From: Stentor roeselii
Taxonomy: Eukaryota > Ciliophora > Heterotrichea > Heterotrichida > Stentoridae
NCBI GenBank assembly: GCA_006503475.1
Contig: RSEH01000100.1
Location: forward strand, 1-64,000
Direction: 5' to 3'
DNA length: 64,000 nucleotides
The notes beneath the pieces were generated by a model that saw only the letters and a list, made by a program, of their open reading frames with translations, was not told the DNA's origin and did not search any database. The position numbers and the translations under genes were made by a program. Shown here one piece after another: positions 30,947-39,085 of this stretch. How positions within the stretch are numbered: the first letter of the stretch is position 1; every line of letters begins with the position of its first letter.

Positions 30947-32869
30947 ATGGCTGATGATTACGTGAGTTCAAATGACAGCGTCATTGAAGATGAAACAGGT
31001 GGGGAGGAAGAAAAGTTATTCTTTATTTGGGGAGAATGGTCTCAAAATATAACAACTCCTCTCAAAATGGACTTTACACAACCGTCAATGGTCAAGAAAA
31101 TCGCTTTAGGAAGCAGTTTTGCAATTATTCTTGATAAGGATGGAGCTATTTGGAGCTGGGGATTTAATGAGTATGGATGCATTGGGCAGGGGGATAAGAA
31201 AAAGGTTTCGAAAATACCGGAAAAAGTTCATATGCCTGATGGATCGGATGATGATTTCGTTGATGTTGTAATTGGAAGTAATCATGTACTAGCTGTTTCT
31301 TCCAATGGCATCGTTTTTGCCTGGGGCGACAACTCCTCCAAGCAAGTAGGTATCGGTGCCAAAGAAGGTTCCAAGATCTGGACTCCCCAGCGAGTGACCT
31401 TCCCCCCAACTCAAGAAATCGACAAGATCTACGCATCAAACAACTCCTCCTACGCCATAACCTTCGAAAAAAAAGTCTTCGCGTGGGGAGGAAACTCAGA
31501 CGGCCAATTAGGTCTTTCAAGTTTAGTCGATATCGAAGTTCCAAAAATGATAGAAAATTTACCTGAAATCGGTGGATTAGTAATAAACGGAAAGCAAGTA
31601 ATCGCTCTTCAATATGTAGAACAATTCGACGATGCCAACTTAGAGGTAGACGATTTGCAATACCCTGCTGAAAATTTAGCTCCATTGAAAAAACCTGAAG
31701 ACGGTCTTCTTTCAAGAGGAGCTTCAGTTGTCAGGGACGGGCGGGAAGTTGAAGCTGCTTTTGATCGAAAGCAAACTGATTTAAAATCAGTCGCTTCTCA
31801 GAGAAGTGCTCGAAGTGCTCACAGTCATCGAAGTACTCGAAGTGGAAGAAGCACTTCTAGCTCGAGGATGGGTGGAAGGGCTCAGCCTACTGATAGGTTG
31901 TCGAAGGTGTTGAAGGAGATTATTCCGGTTATCACGGAGATTAACTCGCAGTTTAAAGCGATTGATATGGAAATTGAAAATCAGGCTAATGAACCTTCTG
32001 GAGCTATTAAAAGTCGACCTTTGCATCTTGTTTTTAAAAATATTCAGAATGTTAGAGAAATTATGAAAAATGATTATCAAAATGCACTTTCGCTTGAACC
32101 TTACTTGGATGATAAGGAAAGTATTGAGATTAAGAACTTTTTAACTGTTGTTAGGGAAAGTTTACTTGATTCTTTAGTGCTTAGGTCTTTGCAGGCTGTT
32201 ATTTTAAGGATGAAGGAAATTAAAAGTGCACTTGATGCTTATTCTTTTGTTAATATTGAAAATTTTAATGAGGCTGAAGCGAAGAGAATGATTTCTGAAG
32301 GGAATAAAAGGTATGCTGCGCTTTATCATTGTAAAAAGGTAGCACAGAATATTAAGAGATTTTCTAGTGAGTTTAGAAATATTACTATTGGAATGACAAG
32401 TGCATCATGTTCAGCAGTTCACTTCGCTATAAACTCAGTACTAGAGCAAGCCCAACTATGGTACGGAGTAAACTCTCTAAGTGCAGAACTAAGTAAAACC
32501 CTAAAAGGTGAAATAAAGTACAAAATTTTCAACAACATCATGGAAGGTGTCTGGAAAGCCTACGAAAACATATCAAAATCAAACCTCGACAGAATCTACG
32601 CCGAAAACCAATTCAAAGACACAAGTTTCAAAAACTTCGAGATGTACATAAACCACATCCTAACCCTAAGCCGCAATCTTCGAGACCGTTCAGTGAAAGA
32701 GATGCAAAAAATAAAAGAAGAAAACGAGGCCTTCTTCTCAAAACACATGAAAGCAGTTTACAACATAATAACTGAAAACATCGAATTACGAGAGATGTTA
32801 AGCGAGTGCACCAAAAACCTTATCCTAAAAGACCTGAGTCTTGAAGGTGTTCTAGACATGGATGACTAA
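30947..32869 (+). CDS. RCC1-repeat protein with Ser/Arg linker
   Basis: A 640-residue protein. Residues ~20-210 hold RCC1-type beta-propeller repeats (IWSWGFNEYGCIGQG, VFAWGDNSSKQVGIG, VFAWGGNSDGQLGL). There are three or four visible blades, not seven, so the propeller is partial or completed by another partner. A linker at ~275-310 is rich in Ser, Arg and His (SARSAHSHRSTRSGRS). The rest (~320-640) is largely helical with no known domain. It is not a typical Ran exchange factor, as the repeats are too few. The ATG lies 9 bp after the copine stop codon, and no 15-nt intron joins the two, so they are read as separate genes in tandem. The partner and role are unknown. Confidence 0.85.
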   Translation: MADDYVSSNDSVIEDETGGEEEKLFFIWGEWSQNITTPLKMDFTQPSMVKKIALGSSFAIILDKDGAIWSWGFNEYGCIGQGDKKKVSKIPEKVHMPDGSDDDFVDVVIGSNHVLAVSSNGIVFAWGDNSSKQVGIGAKEGSKIWTPQRVTFPPTQEIDKIYASNNSSYAITFEKKVFAWGGNSDGQLGLSSLVDIEVPKMIENLPEIGGLVINGKQVIALQYVEQFDDANLEVDDLQYPAENLAPLKKPEDGLLSRGASVVRDGREVEAAFDRKQTDLKSVASQRSARSAHSHRSTRSGRSTSSSRMGGRAQPTDRLSKVLKEIIPVITEINSQFKAIDMEIENQANEPSGAIKSRPLHLVFKNIQNVREIMKNDYQNALSLEPYLDDKESIEIKNFLTVVRESLLDSLVLRSLQAVILRMKEIKSALDAYSFVNIENFNEAEAKRMISEGNKRYAALYHCKKVAQNIKRFSSEFRNITIGMTSASCSAVHFAINSVLEQAQLWYGVNSLSAELSKTLKGEIKYKIFNNIMEGVWKAYENISKSNLDRIYAENQFKDTSFKNFEMYINHILTLSRNLRDRSVKEMQKIKEENEAFFSKHMKAVYNIITENIELREMLSECTKNLILKDLSLEGVLDMDD

Positions 32870-33405
32870 TTAGATAAGTCCCATCATACTTAACTCAAAC
32901 TATTTTCGATCTCCTAAACTATTATTTCCTGTTTTTTATTCCAACTTGACAACCTGCGCTACTAAGTCAGTACGTCTCTCAGGTAAAAATTACATCAAAT
33001 CTTCTTCCAGCTCTGAATTTTTATTACCTTTTATGCTGCCTTCTATCTCTCCACCTATCAGTGATTTGTTCAGGTCGAATAGTGAAAGAGCGTATGGAAC
33101 TTTGCAAGAAAGAAGAAGTAAGGATGATTGCTGGGCTGTCCTGATTGGGAAGTACAGATTTAGATTGTATTGAGAAAATGACCTTTTTGGAATGAATGAT
33201 GATAAGGGCTTCAGTTTATGAAAGCTGAATGGGAATCACTTGTTAAACATTCGCATGGAATGACTAAAAGCTCTCATTTTTATTTGAGGAATTTTAGTGA
33301 AATGGAAGTTTAGAAAGGTTTTGGAATGGATTTGGGATTTTGGAGTTTAAGGGATTGAGTTTGGAGGAGATTGGGTTATTAGGAATTATTTTAGGTTTAT
33401 GGTTA
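32870..33405. other. Convergent 3' flanks with a small open frame
   Basis: This 536-bp gap lies between the 3' ends of the RCC1-like and kinesin genes, unusually long for this block. A plus-strand open frame at ~32876-33173 could encode about 75 residues from a non-ATG codon (ends CWAVLIGKYRFRLY, TGA). Its only in-frame ATG (33033) leaves 46 residues. I cannot support it as a gene. Positions 33297-33400 are nearly C-free on the plus strand. Confidence 0.4.
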
Positions 33406-35613
33406 TCAGCAGTGAGAAAAGTTTAGTTTACTTATCTGAAGAGATGAGCCAGACTTTGACTTCTCCCTACAAGAAACAGGCATGAGTTCTTTAATACATT
33501 CAAGAAGACTTGACGACTCAGGTCTATTCCTAAACATCTTAAACCTTGCGACATAATTCTTGATATCCAAGACCTCCATGCGACAGTTCATTAGTTTAAT
33601 CTTCTTCCTATTGAATTTTTCACACAATTTGTTATTTTCCTTAAGGAATTCCTTGAACTGGTTTTCAAGAGCAGCGACTTTTTCGCCTTTATCTTTTAAG
33701 CCGTCAACTAAAACCTGATTGATTTTTTTTAACTCGACGATTTTTTTCTTATCACTTTCATCTTGAGCGCGGTTTTGAAAGTAGAGATTTATGTGATTAA
33801 GAATGCAAAGCATTAAAGGCAAAAGACAGCAAAGTTTATTTTCTGAGAATAATTCAACGATTTTCATCAGTTTGTTTTTGTCAAGTTTTAATTGATATAA
33901 TATCTTCATTGCTTCTTCATTTTCTCTGATATTCTCTTTTTTGCAAGTGGCAAGCTCTTGCTTTAGTCGAGAATTTTCTTTTTTGTATCGGCGGATGTCG
34001 GAAGAGTACTTTTCTTTCAGTCTTTCAATGGAGTCTTCAGTCATTTTATTGGACTCAAGAATACTTGCTAGTTTCGCCTCTTTTTCTTCAATGATCCTGT
34101 TAACTTCATATTTAGTTGAATGAGTACTTGACATGATTGATATATCGTTAAAGTACTCATTGCATATCTCTTTGCTTTTACTCAAGTCATTGATCAAGTC
34201 ATAATTTTGCTTAGAAAGCATGACAGAAAGTTCCTGATACCCAAAAATTTTTACCTTCATTTCCTCGATCTCTTCTTGAAGACTTGAAATAATTTCTAAA
34301 AATTTTTCTTTTTCCTTCATACTTTCAACAAGTTTCTCATTCAAACATTGCAACTCTTTATTCAAAGCCGATATTTTTTCATTAGCAGCAGCTAAAGAAT
34401 TCTCAAGTTCATTTTTTTCTTTATTGAGAATAAAAACCCCTTCATTATCCTCACTATCACTTGACAACAGCCAGTCACTCGTATCAATTTTCCCCATTTC
34501 CAACACCTCCTTCCTCAAAATCGAATTTTCCTCTTCCAAAGTCAAGTTCCTATCAGTGAGTTGCTTATTCCTCTCCTCAAGACCTTCAACAAAATCAAGA
34601 AGATCAATATTCTTTTCATTCAAACATTTAAACTTTTCATTAACCAATTGAAACTCTTGACTTAAATCCAGAAATTTTCCATTCAACTCATGAAAATTTT
34701 CTAATTCTTTTCGAAGACTAAAAATTTCTTGTTTTAAACTTTCAATTAAATCAACAGAATTTTCAATTCCTTTGATTTTTGAGACCCTTGCAGCGAATTT
34801 CAAGGTGTTCAAGTTTTCCCAGTAGGACTTTCTGGCGGGAACTACAAAAGCGAGAAGCGTGATTCGACTGGTTTCAAGAGAATCTTTTAACATCCAGGCC
34901 AGTTTGTTTTCTTTGAAGTTGATGAAAGTGTTGTGACTTATCGCTTTGAAGACATTAGAAAGCGAAGCAAGACTTTTGTTGATAAAAGTGTTTTCTTTGA
35001 TCCTCTCTCCATTGAAGCACCCGCTTGTATTTCTTTCGACTCCAGCTAAATCTGCGAAAACTATCTTTAAACTTCCGATTTTTATTGAAAAAATACTGTG
35101 AGCTTTTCCTCCTGTTCTTCTTTTTGCTTTGGAAATTAAAGATTCCGCCTCTGGCCAGGTAGAAACTTGTGCTTCTGAAACTTCTTCATCGAAATCATGA
35201 CTTTTTTCCTGATAATCCAACAGGTCATAAACAGTTTCCTGAAAAATCTCAAAAAACGAGACTTTTAAAGTCTTTCCTTGTAAATCTTGAAAAATCTTCA
35301 TTAAAATCATCTGAACCAGTCCATAACTTTCGTCTTTTCCAAAGAAACTAGTCGTTTTCCCCGATTGTGACTGTCCATAAGTCAAAATCAAATGTCTAGA
35401 CCCTTTACTGACATCAAATTCCTCAACTTTCACTATTTTTTCAGATAAATCAATACTCAGGTCGTTAGAAACACTGTCAAATTTATAGATTTTGTTATCA
35501 AGACTGACAGAAACCTGATCTAAAACTTGTAAAACCGATGAGGAACTTGGAAGGTTTTCATTGTTAGCCGGTCGAACTCTTAGAATGACCTGAACCCGTT
35601 TATCAAAGTTCAT
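33406..35613 (-). CDS. Divergent kinesin-like protein
   Basis: A 735-residue protein with an N-terminal kinesin motor (~5-285) and a long coiled-coil tail. P-loop GQSQSGKT is at 80-87, matching the usual GQTGSGKT. INKSLASLSNVFKAI (~211-225) matches the conserved NKSLxxLGxVIxAL. Two nucleotide-sensing motifs deviate: switch I reads GGKAH at 168-172 where most kinesins have SSRSH, and switch II reads DLAGVER at 188-194 where most have DLAGSER. The motor may bind nucleotide but hydrolyse it poorly or be regulated differently. The motor-core loops are short compared with the usual ~330-residue domain. The tail suggests dimerisation. Family placement within the kinesins is not possible by eye. It ends with TGA, 35 bp upstream of the stop of the sestrin gene on the same strand. 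Confidence 0.9.
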   Translation of the reverse strand: MNFDKRVQVILRVRPANNENLPSSSSVLQVLDQVSVSLDNKIYKFDSVSNDLSIDLSEKIVKVEEFDVSKGSRHLILTYGQSQSGKTTSFFGKDESYGLVQMILMKIFQDLQGKTLKVSFFEIFQETVYDLLDYQEKSHDFDEEVSEAQVSTWPEAESLISKAKRRTGGKAHSIFSIKIGSLKIVFADLAGVERNTSGCFNGERIKENTFINKSLASLSNVFKAISHNTFINFKENKLAWMLKDSLETSRITLLAFVVPARKSYWENLNTLKFAARVSKIKGIENSVDLIESLKQEIFSLRKELENFHELNGKFLDLSQEFQLVNEKFKCLNEKNIDLLDFVEGLEERNKQLTDRNLTLEEENSILRKEVLEMGKIDTSDWLLSSDSEDNEGVFILNKEKNELENSLAAANEKISALNKELQCLNEKLVESMKEKEKFLEIISSLQEEIEEMKVKIFGYQELSVMLSKQNYDLINDLSKSKEICNEYFNDISIMSSTHSTKYEVNRIIEEKEAKLASILESNKMTEDSIERLKEKYSSDIRRYKKENSRLKQELATCKKENIRENEEAMKILYQLKLDKNKLMKIVELFSENKLCCLLPLMLCILNHINLYFQNRAQDESDKKKIVELKKINQVLVDGLKDKGEKVAALENQFKEFLKENNKLCEKFNRKKIKLMNCRMEVLDIKNYVARFKMFRNRPESSSLLECIKELMPVSCREKSKSGSSLQISKLNFSHC

Positions 35614-35648
35614 ATTGAAGAATTAATAATTTATATGAAGATCTTATT

Positions 35649-37052
35649 TTATTGGAGAGGATGCAACATGTAAACTAACTGTGCCTCAAACCTTGCTTCA
35701 CATATGAGAAGGTTGAGGTGAATCATGTCATCATGGCTCAGGTCATATTCAATTGAAAGGTAATCATTTTTACTGACTGTTTCAGGCATGCAGGCCACTT
35801 TTTTTATATACTTTTTCGTGTTGATACCTAAAAGCCTGTTGACGTCGGTGTAGTTGTAGTCGTCGTATTGAAGTCCATAAACCCTTTGCACGTAATTCCA
35901 AATCGCTCTTCTCAAAGGAGCAGTCTCTACCCCTGAGTCCTGCCCAATCGTATCATAAGTCATCGCGAAGGTCATTCGAATGCGATTCCAAACACTATCT
36001 GAGATCTCAGGTACGATTTTTTCTAAAATGTAAATCGCCTGGTCTGAAAACTTGAAATCAGAAGCGTTAAAAGAACGAGCGATGAAGTCCATTGGGTAGT
36101 TTATGTAAGGCAAGTAACCTCCTGCTAGTCTTGAGAAGTAAATATCTTCGTCTTCACCGTTCAGGTCTTCTGAAGAGTCCGAGATGTAGTCTTCGTATTC
36201 AGTGGACTCGGAATAGCTTTTTAGAATCGAAGTCACACTTGTCTTGCTTTGCTTCAGTGAAGGACTTGCAGGTTCTTTAAAAGTGGAATTCGGGAAATCG
36301 CTGTCTTCTACAATGCCTACACCGAAGACAAACCCTGCAAGGCAATGAAACTGACACATAAGGGTCAAGGCGAGAATTAACTCGTTTAAGTTCCACACGG
36401 TTAGAAGCTCTTTGATGTCCTTTTCTCCGAATTCCCAAGGACGATGAGCGAGTTTCACATTCGCATTTCCTAAAAGACTGATTTTTTCAGGGACTTCACC
36501 AAAAATCCAGGAATTATGAAAAAGTTCTGAATAAAACTTCTCAAGTTTCATTAAATATTCACATTTGTGAGTCGCTGCTGCCATATATGCGATATAATAT
36601 CTCCAAACATAAGGTAGGCTTAAGTCACTCTCGAAGATGATCTTTATGACCTCGAAGTGCTTGTCAAGGTAAAAAGGAAAGTTTCCCATGATTCTTTCGT
36701 GCTTTGGAATTCTTCCAGAAAATAAAAAAAGATCATGCATCAGTTTTGTGAATAAGGCTTTTTCCTCTTGGCTTGGAAAACGGGACTCGAATAGAAGTGA
36801 TTTTATGGAATCTTGGGGAACGAAGTGGGAAATCAAACATTCTTCGTACTTCTAAATGGGGATTACCATGCTTAGTGACGTAAGATGTCTTTCAAGAGCT
36901 GTGTGAAGGTTCATAAATGGAATCAATCCTTTGAGTTTTCGCATTTTTTCTAGGTCTTCTCGACTGCCTGTTGAAAGAATTTCAAGTAACTCGTCTTCAG
37001 ACGCTGATGGATTCGTTTTTAGGCAAGAAAGAATTTTGCTTTCTAGATCCAT
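35649..37052 (-). CDS. SESN: Sestrin
   Basis: A 462-residue sestrin with one 15-nt intron (36853-36867) after codon 62. In animals sestrins bind leucine and GATOR2 and restrain TORC1; they also have an alkylhydroperoxidase-like half. The N-terminal half matches at YYIAYMAAATHKCEYL and KLAHRPWEF, the C-terminal half at TYDTIG, LRRAIWNY, YDDYNY and HLNLLICEARFEAQLVY. From memory of human SESN2: the reactive Cys (here C159) and the Tyr two residues on (Y161) are kept, but the His seven residues on is Glu (E166), so peroxidase activity is doubtful. The leucine-pocket Thr-Tyr-x-Thr and Leu-Arg-Arg are kept, while the Trp and Glu near the end of the pocket look replaced by Glu and Asp. An acidic insert (SSEDLNGEDED) lies before the C-terminal half. 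Confidence 0.93.
36853..36867 (-). other. 15-nt intron (phase 0)
   Basis: On the minus strand it reads gtaatccccatttag with A at position 10. It contains a terminal in-frame TAG if retained. Removal joins SLSM to KYEECLISHF and merges two open frames into one sestrin. Confidence 0.92.
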
Positions 37053-37083
37053 TTATTAAGCCTGGTTATTACTATTCGATTAC

Positions 37084-37725
37084 CTAAACCACTTTCCCCC
37101 TTTTTTTTGGAAAGACTTTCTTCAAAACCGAAGGACAGTTATGCTTAACAAACAAGACAACATCCTTCATGTTCCTAGCTTCCATTTCCAATTCCCACTT
37201 AGCATGTTCATACCTAAAATGTACATTTTCCCTGATTTCATCCTGTTTACTAATAATAAAGTCGCAAGTAAGCAGTTCTAAAAACTTACACTTCAAGTTT
37301 TGAATAAAGTCAAGTCGTGCCCATCCATTGCGTCTCATAGTAAAGATGCTAATAAACTCTTGAGGACGATCAGCACAACTGACAAGTAATCTTTGAAGCA
37401 TTTCAGGGTAATCTGCTAAGTTAACCAGAAGTTTATGGTCTTGCTGAGTACTTCGGAAGTTGTCTGGGTTCAAGACGTGAGAATAGTTGAAGAACAAATC
37501 GGCCTCTGAGGTCAGTTCAAGCCTCACCTCTGAAAGGGACTTGCTGTGGTACTGAACCAATAACTTGCAGTCCACTTCGACCATCTTACCGACTTGGCTT
37601 GGTTGACCTTCTTCTTGCACGCGCAGTTCCATTGGGATCCTTTGGAATAGCACTTGGATGTGACCGAATTTCAGACTTGGGTCAACTGGCTCTTGTAATT
37701 GGATTGAACTCTCACTTTCGGCCAT
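37084..37725 (-). CDS. SAS-6-like protein without coiled-coil tail
   Basis: A 213-residue protein resembling the N-terminal head of SAS-6, the centriole cartwheel protein. Signature matches are the stretch around ADLFFNYSHVLNPDNF, a LLVNLADYPEML segment where SAS-6 has LLVDFxxFPxxF, and a following beta strand and helix pattern. SAS-6 proper has a long coiled-coil after the head. Here the protein ends after a short basic helix (FPKKRGK), so it fits the SAS6L (SAS-6-like) group, which in apicomplexans and trypanosomes sits near the basal body or apical complex. A role near basal bodies is an inference. The start (aattaaATG) is 63 bp from the divergent RING gene. Confidence 0.82.
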   Translation of the reverse strand: MAESESSIQLQEPVDPSLKFGHIQVLFQRIPMELRVQEEGQPSQVGKMVEVDCKLLVQYHSKSLSEVRLELTSEADLFFNYSHVLNPDNFRSTQQDHKLLVNLADYPEMLQRLLVSCADRPQEFISIFTMRRNGWARLDFIQNLKCKFLELLTCDFIISKQDEIRENVHFRYEHAKWELEMEARNMKDVVLFVKHNCPSVLKKVFPKKRGKVV

Positions 37726-37788
37726 TTAATTAGTTTATTAGTTTTCTTGGAATTTTTGGATATAGTGTCAAGATGTAGTCTTTAATAA

Positions 37789-39009
37789 ATGGAGTGTCCA
37801 ATCTGCATCAGTGAATTCGATAACGAAAGCAAAAAACCTCTCCTTTGCACATGCGGTAACTCAATCTGTGAAGACTGTGTAAACTTGATGGTTTTAAAAG
37901 GAGCAAACACTTTTACCTGCCCTCTCTGTAAGTTTACAGTCAAGAGTTATAAAGACCACTCACTTCAAAAGAATAGTCACCTTCAAACTTTAGTCGACCG
38001 TCTGGATATTTTGCGTTTTCCAGTCCGTGAAAAGCAATGCTTAACAGAGCGTTTGATATACAGAGAAGCTGGGAGTCAATACGAAGAGACCTCTAAAAAA
38101 TCCTCCTACAGCGAATTTCTATCAGTCTTCGGAATCTCTCTTTTCGCAGTAGTTTTTTTACCCTGGGTAAGAAAAATGCAGACAATTCTTTACTTGCTAG
38201 GATCCGGGCTATCCGAGGAGACTTGCAAAACAGAAAACAGGTGAGGACCATTCAGGAGTCTATTCGGAAGCAACATAATCCTTTTCTTCCTTTTTTCAGT
38301 GATTTGGACAGTTAACAGCGACAACTTGATCGACAGTAACGTGAGACTAAAGAAGTTCTTCTTGCTCACTTTTTCCTTTTTATCAGGAGCGGCTTTATTT
38401 TTCTATGAGTTAGACTGGACAATAAGAAACTATCTCAAATTTCAGGGTAAAAAATAAAAAGGTTTTTGCTGGGGTCTTACTTTGACTTTTCTTGAATCCG
38501 CTCTTAATGCTTTGCTGCTTTCAGTGTTGCTTACTGAATGTATTGACAGATATATTTTAGAGGGATTTTCAGATTTCAGAAGATATTATTTTAGTGAAAA
38601 TTATTGCAAGTTGTTAGTTTTGCCTTTGACCTTTTTTGCGATTTGCTTTTTTTATTTGGTATGGTTTATGAAGGATTATCTCGTGATTTCTTTTGTTGGG
38701 GAAGGATTTTTGGAACTTGGTTATTTTGAAAGAGTTTGGATTGGATTATTCGTGTTTGCGCAAGTTTTTTTGATTTGGAATACTTTTGTACCGCTTTTTA
38801 CTGAGGTTAAGTTTATTTATACCACTTGTTGTCAGTTGTTTTTGATCTCTTTTGTGAACTTGGTGGTTTTTGGATCGTTGGTCGGGGTTTTTTATTTGAA
38901 TTCGGCAACTAGCAGATTTTCCGTAGAATTATTCTACCCTGGAGTGGCAGTTGGTGGGTTTTCAGTAGTAATTATTCTAGCAGGAACTATTCTAATTAAG
39001 ATTTATTAA
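37789..39009 (+). CDS. RING-finger multi-pass membrane protein
   Basis: A 396-residue protein from three exons; removing 15-nt introns at 38241-38255 and 38447-38461 gives one frame across what look like separate ORFs. Residues 3-50 form a RING-type zinc motif: CPIC, then LCTCGNSICEDC, then CPLC. The position usually held by His (Cys-Gly-His) is Asn. After a polar stretch come about eight hydrophobic segments (from ~residue 110 to the C-terminus). It is likely a membrane-anchored ubiquitin ligase; the substrate is unknown. The protein ends ILIKIY. The start (ttaataaATG) is divergent from the SAS-6-like gene; the end is 76 bp before the next ATG. Confidence 0.87.
38241..38255 (+). other. 15-nt intron (phase 2)
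   Basis: The sequence is gtgaggaccattcag with A at position 10. It is the only one of the ten that starts GTG. If retained, TGA is read at once. Removal joins AAC-AG to G-AGT. Confidence 0.88.
38447..38461 (+). other. 15-nt intron (phase 1)
   Basis: The sequence is gtaaaaaataaaaag with A at position 10 and an in-frame TAA if retained. Removal joins CAG-G to GT-TTT and connects to the membrane-segment frame ending at 39009. Confidence 0.9.
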
Positions 39010-39085
39010 CTCAACACATTCCAATCTCCTAACCTATCAAAAACCCTAAAGCTAAACCCCCAACCCATCCATTATTTCATTCATT

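Noticed and set aside
30935-30949. Copine and RCC1-like genes as one spliced gene
   Set aside because: No 15- or 16-nt GT..AG string spans the stop codon, and each frame has its own complete domains.
32946-33173. 75-residue frame between convergent genes
   Set aside because: It starts from TTG, has no intron that supplies an ATG, and no recognisable domain; described only as part of the gap.
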